64,000 nucleotides of DNA from Peribolospora baueri (Eukaryota > Basidiomycota > Peribolosporomycetes > Peribolosporales > Peribolosporaceae): assembly GCA_029717555.1 (NCBI GenBank), contig JAMDHS010000006.1:310001-374000 (forward strand), in the 5' to 3' direction. Below the pieces are notes generated by a model. The model made no database searches. It saw only the letters and a program-made list of their open reading frames with translations, and was not told the DNA's origin. Of this stretch, positions 33,922 through 44,700 are shown in pieces; positions within the stretch are counted from its first letter, which is position 1; every line of letters begins with the position of its first letter. The position numbers and the translations under genes are program-made.

Positions 33922-36292
33922 ATGACGCAACGTTCCGATCCCACCTCCTCTGCGCGCCCAGCGCACGTACACCTCGCGGTCATCTGTCACGGTGCGTTAA
34001 GTCAACTCCCAAGTCGATCAATCGATCGAGTCCGTCCGCCGTCGTTCCTTCCTTCTCTTCCGAGCGCCACGGCCACACGGTGTTGACCATGGGTAGAACC
34101 GATGGTCGCGCATTCGACGGCTGTCGCCCCAAACAGGACTCTGGGGCGAACCGGCGCACACGGCCTACCTCGCAAAGTCTTTGTGCGACGCCTTCGACGG
34201 ACACCTCAGCCCAGCCTCTGCGCTGTCCCCTACCGCCTCCGAGCCGCATCGAGGCGTGGCGGGTGCAGCTGCCGATACGCTCGAAGGAGCAGTTGGCGAT
34301 GGCCAGCAGGTGACCGACAGCGACGACGAGAGCGAACAGGAAGCACACGCCGTCGAGGCGCCTCGCTCGCCCGCACAGGGACGGGCAGGAGCAAGCGAAG
34401 ACCCGGACGAGGTCAGGCTGGTGGTGTTGAACACGAGGAGCAATTCTTCGGTGCACACTTGTGAGCCGTTCCGTGTTCTTGTCTCGCGCCTTTGCCGGCT
34501 GTGAAAGGGAACGAAGGGGAGTTAGTTCTATTCCGTGTCGGTACGCTTCGCAGATGACGGTATCGACTGGGGTGCCGAGCGTGTGGTGAACGAGGTGAGC
34601 GCTCGCCCAGTGTCCGACGTGTTCCAACCGTCCCTCCTATTCAGTTACGGAACCTGTTCGCACCACAGATCTACGCAGAAGTACGACGGTTGCGCGACGA
34701 AGAAGGTGCCCGCGTCACTCGCTTCTCCATCACCGGCTACAGCCTCGGAGGCTTAGTGGCTCGATACGCCATCGGCCTGCTCTGGGCCGACGGTTTCTTC
34801 TCCAGTCCCGACGACGACGTGCCCTCCCGCTCGCAGGTGCCTACTCCGCTCCGCTCATCTTCCCCCGCTCCCGCCTCCGGCGCCGCCGGTCGAGCGGAGA
34901 AAGTGATTCAAGGAGGCGTAAAGCCGGTCAACTTTACCACGTTTGCCACTCCCCACGTCGGCGTGCCTCGAGCGGCCAGTTTTTTCGGTCGGCTTGCTGG
35001 CCTCATCGGACCGAGGCTGCTGAGTCGTACAGGCGAGCAGCTCTACGGACGCGACGTGGGAAAGAAGGGTCGGTCGGAAGGAGGCTACCACAAAGGACGG
35101 AGCGTGCTGGAGTGTATGACCCGGGACGAGTGTGCGTTTTCCTGGCCGCCGTCGGCGTGGCTTCCTTGCGTCGGATCGACGAACGCTGACCGCGAAGTCG
35201 TCTTTTCGCAACTTTCAGACCCCTTCCTGCGCGCTCTCAAGGCCTTTGAGAGAGTGACCATTATTGCCAACGCCATCAACGACCGTGAGTTTGGTGTTTG
35301 TCAAAGACGAGTCCTTTTGGGCTCCTCTCTTGTTTCCTTGTTCGCTCGGCGCTCACGACACGCTGCATCGACATCAGTTACTGTCCCGTACGTCACCGGT
35401 GCTATCGATGCGGTAGACCGATTCGCGCCTCCTCGACCCATCGTCACCCTCGATCCTACGTACGAATACGTCCTCCATTCCTGGTCGCCAGCGCCCCATC
35501 CACCACCTTTGCCCCTTCACCGCAGAATCCGGCGAGCCATCCTTCCGCGCTCCGTACCTTTTTTCCTCAACCCGCGAATGAACCCTTGGAGATTTCCGTT
35601 CAACTACCTCGCCGTCGTCCTCTTCCCGCTCGCCATTCCCGCCTTTCTCATCCTCATCATTGTTCGCTTCCAGAGCCAGAGCAAGGAGAGCCGAAAACGG
35701 ATCGGAGGATTGCAGGAGGCTTGGGAGAAGGAGAACGCGAACGCGGTGGAGGGAGCGCAAGATGGCGTGCATGGGAGGATTGAGAGGTTGCTGATAAGGG
35801 CGCAAGTAGAGGCATCGAGGGCTGTGGACGAGCTGATGGAGGGCGCCAACGCCGGGGCGGAAGCGGAGCGTGCGGGTGCAGGATCAATGAGGGCTGTGTC
35901 TGGATGGGCTTCAACCCCGGCGGATAGCCCGGGGGAGGACGAGGACAAGGGCGAAGACGGCAATGTCCAACAACGTCAATCGAAGGATACGAGCAGTCCG
36001 CTCCTGTCTCCCCAGCAAGTGGCCATGATCGAAACGCTGAACGCGATCCCGCAACTCAAGAAGACGCTGGCATGGTTCGACGATGTGACCATCTCTCACG
36101 CCATGCTCATTTGGTGAGCGAAGAAGGGAATGCTTCACTCGATCACAGCCATTTCATCACGCCCTTCGCTTACACCGTCGTCTCTCCCCTTCTCGTGCCG
36201 TCCTTCGTTCGCGCAGTCGGACGCCGAGCACAGAGTTGCACCGTCGTGGAGAGAGTGTAGTTCGGAAATGGACCGACGATTTCCTGCTCTAA
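33922..36292 (+). CDS. DUF676-family serine lipase, Lpl1/Rog1 type
   Basis: Predicted alpha/beta-hydrolase of the group including yeast Rog1 and the lipid-droplet phospholipase Lpl1. Seven exons (33922-33991, 34137-34460, 34554-34594, 34669-35131, 35219-35284, 35378-36113, 36217-36292) give 591 residues. Motifs: an opening strand HLAVICHGLWGEPAHTAYLA; YDGIDWGAERVVNEI; the nucleophile elbow TGYSLGG with Ser about residue 170; NFTTFATPHVGVPRA; and NDLTVPYVTGAID, where the acidic residue is expected. The likely catalytic His lies near the end in ELHRRGESVVRKW. A membrane span, YLAVVLFPLAIPAFLILIIV, precedes an acidic, Ala-rich insert. An alternative start at 33862 would add 20 residues. The family call is firm; the substrate is unknown. 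Confidence 0.88.
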
Positions 36293-36536
36293 AGGACTTC
36301 GGAGCGCGCATGGGATATACAGTCATGCGGAATGAACGTATAGACTAGACCTGGCGTATGTGCGCGGTAGAAAGGGACGATGTCCTGAAGCCATTTCCTG
36401 AAAAGTGCTCGAACGTTCGACTTTTCTGGCACATCATCAAATAGTATGAGGTCGGCTTAAAAAATAATAAGAAGGGCCGGAACTGCAATGAAATTGGTCG
36501 CAAAACCATAGATGCCAGCGACAAAAAATTAACTTG
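36293..36536. other. AT-richer spacer between lipase gene and tRNA
   Basis: Short spacer; nothing recognised. It is noticeably more AT-rich than its surroundings, with the terminator-like A/T stretch AAAAAATT at about 36522-36530, just downstream of the minus-strand tRNA 3' end, as expected for RNA polymerase III termination. Confidence 0.5.
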
Positions 36537-36608
36537 TGGAGCAACTGGGGTTCGAACCCAGGACCTTGTGCTTGCAAAGCACACGCCATACCACTAGGCC
36601 ATAACCCC
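36537..36608 (-). tRNA. tRNA-Ala (anticodon UGC)
   Basis: Reads as a 72-nt tRNA on the minus strand, with 5' GGGGTTATGGCCTAGTGG and 3' ...GCTCCA. The B box GGTTCGAACCC forms the T arm. The anticodon loop reads TTTGCAA between GTGC and GCAC, giving anticodon TGC. The acceptor stem has the G3-U70 wobble that marks alanine tRNAs. One T-T mismatch sits at the sixth acceptor pair. No intron. The T-rich stretch downstream fits Pol III termination. Confidence 0.9.
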
Positions 36609-37187
36609 TATTTCAGTCATAATAAGAGTGAAGCAGACGCATTATAAGCAGACATGGATGACGTCGTCTCTTGCATCTCAAGCATGCCCTTTGTTCGAAT
36701 CGCAGTATCTTGATTGTTTACTGCTCTGTTGTCGCCTGTTGTTTGAGCTAATGACGAAGAATGGGAGCAACTGCTTCGACGCCGCTGCTGTTTTGCCAGC
36801 GCTGCTAAGGTGTGAAGTCGCCCCTTGTCACGTGATATCTCCGCCTCCAACTCGTCCTGCATACGGCGGCGGTGCGAGCGAGGAAAACAACTGTCGTTCA
36901 TTATATTCTCGACGGCTTCGAAGCGGTCCAGGTGAGTAACAAGCGCAAAGCGCAGTTTGGAACCGGGCGACACCGAGAAGAGTTATTCAGAGCCGGGCTA
37001 TTTTTGTATAAGCACGTCGTGAATCTCACCGCGGTCCCTCCTTCCCCTTCGTCCCCACACAAACGAACCCACCTCGACCGCGGCCGGCTCGGACGACAGG
37101 CCATCTCCACCGACCTTTACTCGCGCCACCACTCGGTCCCTTCTCTTCTTCTCCTTTTCCCCTTCCTTCTACCACTACCACACGATC
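36609..37187. other. Spacer with promoter of the dynein light chain gene
   Basis: About 580 bp between the tRNA and the LC8 start. No gene supported. The last 80 bp are strongly CT-rich, as commonly seen just upstream of fungal start codons. Confidence 0.5.
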
Positions 37188-37695
37188 ATGTCCGAGAAGG
37201 CCACCGGTGACGCGCCGCCCCCCTTTTCTTCCCACCCCACTGCCGGCGAAAGGACCGCTATTGCCGGCGAAAAAGCCACGGGCGACAGCAAGGGCCAAGG
37301 TTCGAGCAATCTGACGGCGGTGATCAAGAATGTGGACATGAGCGAGGAGATGCAGACGGTCGCCGTTGACATGGCCGTTGAGGCGATGCAGCAGATGAGC
37401 TTGGAGAAGGACATGGCCGCCCACATCAAGAGATCGTTCGACCTCAAATACGGCCCGACGTGGCACGCCGTCGTGGGCAGGAACTATGGCAGCTACGTCA
37501 CGCACGGTGAGCTAACCAATGCTACGTGGCGTTGGCTTCGATGGAAGCGAGGCCGTCGAAGCGCGCACTGCTGCCTCTCAAAGGATCGTCTGCTGTCGCT
37601 CATCCCTCGTCTCCCCTTTTCGATTGGCCGCAGAGACCAAGCACTTCATCTACTTCTACCTCGGCACCATGGCCTTCCTAATCTGGCGAGCTTGA
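37188..37695 (+). CDS. DYN2: Dynein light chain LC8
   Basis: Hub protein LC8, a dimeric light chain of cytoplasmic dynein and of many other complexes. Two exons (37188-37506 and 37634-37695) give 126 residues. The core starts about residue 42 and is very close to the family: [58 protein letters not shown], then TMAFLIWRA. The intron splits the Glu codon after VTH. An N-terminal extension of about 40 Gly/Ala/Thr-rich residues is additional to the usual 85-90 residues and contains two near-copies of GEKATGD. The call is firm. Confidence 0.96.
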
Positions 37696-38372
37696 TCTTC
37701 TTTTCAGAAATTCTTCTCTGCTTCTTCCCGCTCTCCCACCTTTCCGCCCTCACCACCTTACCCTTCCAGCGTACGTGTCGCTGTACGTATCATTAGAGCT
37801 ATCCTTCCTGTAAGTTCTTCGTTTCTCTCGCGTCGCCGTCACAGCTCTTCGTGTCTCCGAGTAATCCCACTAGCTAGTATCGAGAGATAGCGCGTCCGTA
37901 TTCCATGTGTGGATGGCAGGTCGTCCTCAGCTACCCCTTCCCGCTCACAGCGAGAGACGAGGCAGAGTAGAAGGCCCCCAGGCGAAGAGCGAGGACGAAA
38001 AAGAGCTGACTTTGAGGATGCCACATTTGGTCGAAAACGACGTCGTATCAGTCCAAAGAGGGTCACAACGATCGCAAAACAGGAGCCGGACAAAAAGGAG
38101 CTGCTGGCGGCGAATGCTACGAGTGTGCTGGCGATGTATATATAATGCGGCACGAAATGCGTGAGAGACTACGCCTCCGCGAGATTGAGATTGACGAGGG
38201 AAAAGCCAGATAAAGGGGCAAAAAGAGTCCGGATGGGTCCGAAGGAAGTAAGGGACGGGCAGAGACCAGCGTTTGTGACAGACTAGACCGACAGATGGGA
38301 GAGGGGCAGGAGAGAGGGGAGAAGCATGACGAAGCCGGCAAGATGGTGGATGGAGGTAGACGATCAAATACG
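37696..38372. other. Convergent 3' region of LC8 and Mms2 genes
   Basis: About 680 bp. A frame at 37909-38145 (+) encodes a basic 78-residue peptide (for example FGRKRRRISPKRVTTIAKQE), but no family or promoter supports it, so I do not call it. Otherwise nothing is recognised. Confidence 0.45.
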
Positions 38373-39309
38373 TCAGAAGAAAGTGCCTTCGGGAGGTTGC
38401 GGAAGCTTGCGGTTCGTCGGTTGGGCCATTTCTCTGGGAGTGGACAAACGAGGCGTACATCAGCCGGTTGGTCGTTTGGACGATCGGCACGACAAGGCAC
38501 GCATGCGATTATTCCGACTGCCGTCCAGGACCTTCCCACTCACCTCCTCAGTTCTACCAGCACCGTCTCCAAAGTGTAGTTTCGCTTCCACTGGGAAAGA
38601 ACCGGCAAACGGCTCGGATCGACCTGAAACGGAGAGAAAAACACGGGCGAGAAAGATGAGAAACCGGGTCGAGCCGATGCCTCAGTGTGTTACCCCAGCC
38701 CAACCCGCCCGAGCTCATCGCCACGGCTATGTCAAGCTCAACGACCGGATCAAAATGCGCCCGTTCTGGGGATTCTCCGAAAAGGTCGTGGACGAGCCCT
38801 TTCGCATTTCCAATCCTCATACGCTTGCTCGCTCACCTTGCCATTGGTCTGATCCACGCACGGCAAGTTGATCTTGCTCAAAAAGCTGATCTTCGGAGGG
38901 CTATCGGGGTAGTCCTCGTCGCAGAAGATCTTGAGCGAGTAGATCCTGTTCTCGTGCACCGAGTGGCCGGGCCCGATGATGGTACCGTTCCAGTTGGACA
39001 TCATGATGTCTGAGCCGTCATCGAGACCGTACGAACACGTGCCATCACCAATGCCCTTCTCGCCCTTCTCGAGCTCTTCCAGGAGGCGGAAATTGCGCGG
39101 GACTGACGAGGAATGAGCAATACATGGAGGGGTGGGAAGAGGAAGGGAGGGTAAAGGGAGCGCCTTGAGCGTATGATACTGGAGGGAGCGGGGAGAAGCG
39201 CGGACGGAGCATTGGGGTCCGCCCGTCGATCGGCGACGGTGACCGGCCCGGAGGCGAATCAAGTCCGCCTCCGTCGCTCTTCGACTCGATCGCACTCACC
39301 GTTCGCCAT
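38373..39309 (-). CDS. MMS2: Ubiquitin-conjugating enzyme variant Mms2/Uev1
   Basis: Catalytically inactive E2 variant that pairs with Ubc13 to build Lys63-linked ubiquitin chains, for example on PCNA in post-replication repair. Four exons (39300-39309, 38837-39102, 38544-38623, 38373-38433) give 138 residues, the normal length. It reads MANVPRNFRLLEELEKGEKG, then GTIIGPGHSVHENRIYSL, DYPDSPPKISFLSKINLPCV, VDPSRLPVLSQWKRNYTLET and the classical end REMAQPTNRKLPQPPEGTFF. No active-site Cys is present at the usual E2 position, as expected for a UEV. The first exon is only 10 nt. Downstream is the LC8 gene (convergent); upstream are retroelement remnants. Confidence 0.96.
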
Positions 39310-41792
39310 GAGAGCCTTTCACGTGTGGAATCTCGGCGGGTTGGGGTCGTTCTAGCTGAAGGAAGGGGTTGTGGTATTGCTGTGGTCGTCTGTCTCTTTG
39401 TGTCTGCCCTCGATCCAATACCGTGCTTGGGCGAGGCGATCGGGCGAGCGCGCATTTAACGATGCTGCGGCAGGAGTGGCGGTACGCTCTAACTAGACAT
39501 GGACCGTCGACGGCCACCATCAGTTTGACCCTCACCACAAGATCCCATCCCGGCGCCAGCTCGTACCAAACCCCGTCGACATTGGCTTACTCGCTCTCTC
39601 AGCCGGGAAGATCCTCCAACCGATACTGGCGAGGTCCAGAAAGACCGCCACCGGAAAGGTGGCTGCCGATGTCAAGGCCGTCACCTATCTCAACCTCCTC
39701 GGCCAGATCTCAAAGCCGCCTATGCTGCCACCGCCGCCCGGACAGCTCGCTCCTCAAGCTGAACGAACTCGGCACCTACCTCAAATCCCTCCTCCATGAA
39801 ATGGGATGGAATACACGACCTACCATCCGGTCCGACAATCAAGCCGCAATTCGAGCTGCGGAAGACCCGCAGGATCATCTAGAAGTTCAATCATGTGGAC
39901 ATCAACGCCCGTCAGATATAGTGGTATTTGATGTCCACGTGTTTGAATTTTTGGTGATTCTGCGGGTCTTCCGCTGCTCGAATTGCGGCTTGATTGCGCG
40001 ACTTCAGAAGCAACGACGTAAAGCATGGTGCGGGATATAGGAGAGAGAGAGAGAGAGAACAAAGAGAAGAGATTTTCATAGCGCTTCCAGGACTAGGGTG
40101 AGATCGCCCAGACACGAGGCCATCACGGCCGCTAGGGCGGCGACCGTTACCGTATGAGATGGTGGGTTGGGGTGATGGCGGCCGCGCCGACCGCAGAGCG
40201 GCTAATGTCGACGCCTTGGGAGCGAGACCATGGGGGACGGCGCGTGCTTTAGGTGTGATTGGTAGCATCGGGGCCATCGCCAGGGTCAAGGGAGGAGCCG
40301 TCCGAGTAGAGGTCGAGTCGCGTGAGGATTGTCATCGTCGGGGGCGATGTCTAAGCATGAAGCGCTGCCTCTCTAGACTCTGCCGTTATGACGATGAAGG
40401 GGGAGGGACTCCAGGGCGGCAGGACCGGTACGTGGAAGCGCTCGACGTCGCACGCGACGACGCCGTCGTTCAACAGGCGTCGGAGCGGTCCTGGGTAGGG
40501 TGATCGTAGGCTCGTCCGGGCTTGCCTGGGAGCCGTCGAGGCTGCTGGGGTTGCTGGAGGGTAGGGTGAAGAGCCTGGCTGCCTCCTCCATCGCAAAATC
40601 TCCAGCCTGTGACGAGGAACCCATCTCTTTTGCTACCATTCAGCTCGTTGGCACCATTACATGGCGACGCCAGCAGGGTGGGGAGTTGCTGTTGGTTAAT
40701 CGTAAAGGCACCACTCTCTCACCCGCCACAGTGACAGAGACTGAGCTCCGCGGAATCGGCCACCCTCACCGTTCACCGGAGCACAAAAGCAAAAGAGGTC
40801 ACCAAGCCCCCACCATCCCCCATCCAACCGCGCATCGAGTCGCACACCCGTCTCCCTCTCTTTCTTCCCCACCCCAACACCCTCGTCCGCCACTGCTCCT
40901 TCTCCCTTTCGGCAGCCCCACAACCAACTTCCACTCCTTCGCTTTCCCACCCTCAACCTTCCGCGCACCAAAGTCGCCGCACACCCACCTGCCCCTCTTG
41001 CCGACACCTTTCGCCAACCTGGCTCCTCGGACGAGATCTACCCGAAAGAGGCCCGCGAGTTCACCGAGCGACCTCTCAAACCACTCGGAAATGGAGACCC
41101 CCGACGACAGGCAGCCACCCCGTCCCTCCGTTTGCAAGACCTCCCTGACGTGCTGACGTGTTTTAATAGCCTGGAAGGTTGCTGGAGCATTGATCAGCCC
41201 GAACGGCATGACCAACGAAGCGACCCTGCCTGTGACACCAACATCCGTTTGCGCTCCCCTGCGATCTCCATTTTGGGGTATGCTGTATAGACGTTTTGAG
41301 TTCGAAGAGCCCCCTCACCTAGCTCGAACAGGGCCGGCTCCTACATGTCGCCGCCGGTAGGTACCTACCACTCCTCTAATTCCCCCCTTTTACCCGCCGT
41401 CGGCTGGTGACGGTTGCCTCTCTGTATAGTCCCTTTAGATCGTTCACGGCCTGTATGTATGGACTCTTAAGCGGATTAATCAACTCGGCCAGATCTCCAA
41501 GGTTGCTGCCGCCTATGCTGCCACTGCCGCCCGATCGGAGGAAAATCCAGACCGACCTGAAAACCACGCTCCTCAAGCTGGACACTTGGCACCCAGATGA
41601 GCCAGATGCAGCACACCATCGAAACGCGGAGGCTCGCGTCCAGGAGGTGATTGCGACCCCATCAGATAAAAAAAAAAAAGCCTCACCCGCTCGCCGCAGC
41701 CAAAAACTCTCCGACCCCATTCGACCGCAGCAAGTCGGGCTCACCTTTCGATCTCGATCGCTCACCCTGTCTTCCCATCCTCTGTGTCGCTC
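39310..41792. mobile_element. Graveyard of broken LTR-retroelement fragments (copia and gypsy)
   Basis: Between Mms2 and MLH3 lies 2.5 kb with pieces of at least two LTR-retroelement families and no intact gene. About 39750-39910 (+) translates to a Ty1/copia-type RNase H motif (RSDNQAAIRAAEDP). An inverted, diverged copy of the same segment follows at about 39915-40015. At about 41170-41215 (-) is the Ty3/gypsy reverse-transcriptase motif MPFGLINAPATFQ. A roughly 60-bp segment near 39690-39760 recurs in direct orientation near 41490-41580. No terminal repeats could be paired. All pieces are short, degenerate and clearly old. Confidence 0.6.
39838..40015. repeat. Imperfect inverted repeat of a copia RNase H fragment
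   Basis: About 70 bp beginning AATCAAGCCGCAATTCGAG and including the GGAAGACCCGCAG block is repeated in reverse complement (CTGCGGGTCTTCC ... GAATTGCGGCTTGATT) across a short spacer. Both arms encode the same RNase H segment, so this is a head-to-head pair of old element fragments, not a simple hairpin. Confidence 0.75.
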
Positions 41793-44700
41793 ATGGCCCC
41801 GTCGCCTGGACCCCCCGCAACTTCCCCTTCTCGCTCCCCCTCCTACCTCCCAGCCCCCATACACCCTCTTCCGGGTTCTTTGTCCTCTTTCATTCGCTCT
41901 GCCGTCTCGATCCCCTCTCTTCCTCGCGTCGTGCTGGAGCTCGTACAGAACGCCCTCGATGCGGATGCCAGGGACGTGCGCGTGAGGGCCGACTTGGCTA
42001 GATGGGCGCTCGAGGTCCTGGATGATGGTGTGGGGATAACATCCGGGGAATACGGAATGGCCGGGCTGGGTGCTCGCTACTGTGAGCTTGCTGGTTCATC
42101 TTGAGGGAAAGTTTGAGAGCTGAGTCGCCGCCAATGGCGATACGAGCTGACTCTCGCATGCTCCCAACCACGTCGTTTATAGTCTCCTCCAAAGCCACAA
42201 CGCTCTCGTCTCTTGACAACGTCTCCACCTTTGGATTTTGCGGGGAAACACTTGCTTCCCTGTCTAATCTCGCCCTCGTCGAGATTACCAGCCGTCCGAG
42301 GACGGACGGTGCTGGAAGGAACGGGGAACCGTTGACCGCCATATTCCGGGTGCGTCTCTTGAAAATCGTTCCTAGCTCAAGTGTACGGAAGTGACTCGTT
42401 CTCATCTGTGATAAAGGGGGGGCCCTTTCTCCGCTAATGCCGTTCCCCTGCTAATATAGGACGGGAAACGATTTTATTGTGGACCCTCGAGGACCGCCGA
42501 GGCGCGCTTGCTTGGTTCGAGCGGGACCAGCGTGAGCTTGAGAGATCTGTTCCACAAGGTGATTATCGGCACGCTCATGGACTAGATGGTGCTCTTCTTC
42601 GGCCGCTCAATTCACCGGCGCGGTCACTTACCGGCTTTCCCCTTCCCTCTCTCTCAAACCCCAGCTGCCCGTTCGACGACGATCCCATTCCCCTATTGCG
42701 GGCCTCGAAAGCATCCGTCGTGAATTAGAACGAACGGCGCTGCTCTTCCCACACGTCAGTTTCAGCCTGTGGGACGTCTCCAGGGACGGCCTGATCTTTG
42801 GTCCCGAAGGCGGGGGCGCGCATGCAAGCGGCGAGGGCGGGCGTAGGAAGGTGTGGAGCGTTCGAAAAGTGAGGGCCTCGATTGATTCATGCTACATCAC
42901 ACCAAGGGTTTGAAGAGTGGACAGTGTCAACTGATCGATATTTCTCCTTGATGCCGATTTGTGCGCGCACAAAGACGTATTCGCTGTTGGAAAGGTTCCG
43001 ACAAATTTTTGGAAACGCTTTGGCCGAAGTGAGCGCTCGATTGTTGCTTATGCCTTCTTTACACTCGAGACCCCAAATTAGAGCTCGGATTTTTTATTTA
43101 CTTTCATGCTGCTTCAGGAAGTGGAGGAGATACGCTCCACGGAAGGCGACCTTGTCCTCGAAGGATTCATCTCCCTTTGTGCTTCTCCCTCAAGGGTAAG
43201 TCGTCTCTGAGATGTACCATCGGTGTGTTCATATGGTTTCTTCCACTGTACCACGATTCTCATCGCTCGTTTTTGCCTGGGATATGCAGCAACAGCAGTT
43301 TATCTGTGAGCCTGCTTGTCTGATCACGCCAAGGCGGACCTGTGCACAGACCATCGGTTGGCCCTCTCCATTTACGACCCGCAGATGTCAACGAAAGGTC
43401 TCTGGAACGATGCGACCTGCACGAGCTCGTTTCCGATCTCTTCGCGCGGAGCTCGTTTCCCATTCAGGTGGGTTTTGTGACATCGCTCTCTCTTTAGAAG
43501 AGATGTTTACGGCAATAGACCTATACGCCTCTGCCCAGATCAACGAGGCCTGCAGAGCAATGGAGCATGACTCGCCTTCCGGAACCAAAGGTGGGCCTGA
43601 TGTGCTTGTACGCGAGATTAGGGCAAAGTTGCTGCTGGCGCTGCTTATCAATGGATTCACCATGTGGTTATCACCTTCAATCAGTACGAAAGTCTCCATC
43701 CCGTCCGAAGGCTCCTTCACATCCGGTCTACGTGCTCAACCTGCGCATACCGGCATCGGAGGTCGACGTCCTTTTCGATCCCGCTAAGAGTGTCGTGGCC
43801 TTTAAAGTGAGTAACGGTAGGGTGAGACGTTGTATGGACGAAGCATCAACCATATTCTTTTTTGACCCTCGACTGTCCCGTTCCACAGGACTGGCCTTCC
43901 GTATCCGCTCTGTTCGCCGAGGCCATTACTCGTACTCTGCAAAAGCTCGGCCTGTGGCCTGCTCGGTCCGATCATCTCGCAAATGACGACCGATCCCGGT
44001 CAAGCCCGAGCCGCTCGCCTAGTCCACACGCCGCCAAACTAACTCGTCGTCCGGTTTCGAGCGAGGGTCGATTGGCGAGCTTGAGCGAAGGGTCGCTGAA
44101 AAGAAAGAGGTGCACGGACCCAGCGGAACTCGCCGCGGTTCGGGAGCTTGAGGGCGTGGTGAGCGGCGCTCCTTGCGCTTTTCTACACTCTTTCGCCGAA
44201 CCAAAGCGATGCTCAGACGATAACTATTGTCGCCCATCGTTCTAGGCGAGCTCGTCCGACGGCTTCCTACGCTGGACAGACCCGTCGTCTTCGCAAGCGT
44301 TTCTCATCGACAGGCGCACTGGCAACTCGTATGCTGCCGATCATCCTCGCTTCAAGTCTATTCCTGCGTCCTTACCTCGAGCGGAGAGTAGGTCAATCAT
44401 GGACAAGGGTTTTCCGACCGGCGGCGAAATAGCTGTTTCCAGACAGCTACGGCCACCGGGTCACGGCGTGCTAAGAAGGAGGAGTGGAGATGACAAGGGA
44501 CAGCCAGTGCCATGGTTGGAAGAGATTCTCCAAGTGAGTGTCGTTGAGCAAGAAATGCTAGCGCTGTGGCCTCATCGTTCTCGTTCGCTCGGGGTCCCTT
44601 CTCTTAACAGGGTTGGACCAATCCAGTCTTTCCATCCCCTGAGATTCCGATCCCCACCCTCGATCCGCCGGCCGCCGTTGCTTTGGAGCCAAGCTCTGGT

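Noticed and set aside
37909-38145. Possible small basic protein between LC8 and MMS2
   Set aside because: No homology, no splice or promoter support, and it lies in the convergent 3' region of two real genes.
39310-41792. An undescribed multi-gene system hidden in the repeat-rich gap
   Set aside because: Every recognisable piece is old LTR-retroelement debris; nothing looks like an intact or co-ordinated gene set.
43690-43790. Idea that MLH3 is a pseudogene because an open frame breaks near here
   Set aside because: An intron with a standard acceptor just before SPSRPKAPSHPVYVLNL restores the frame, and all downstream endonuclease motifs are intact.
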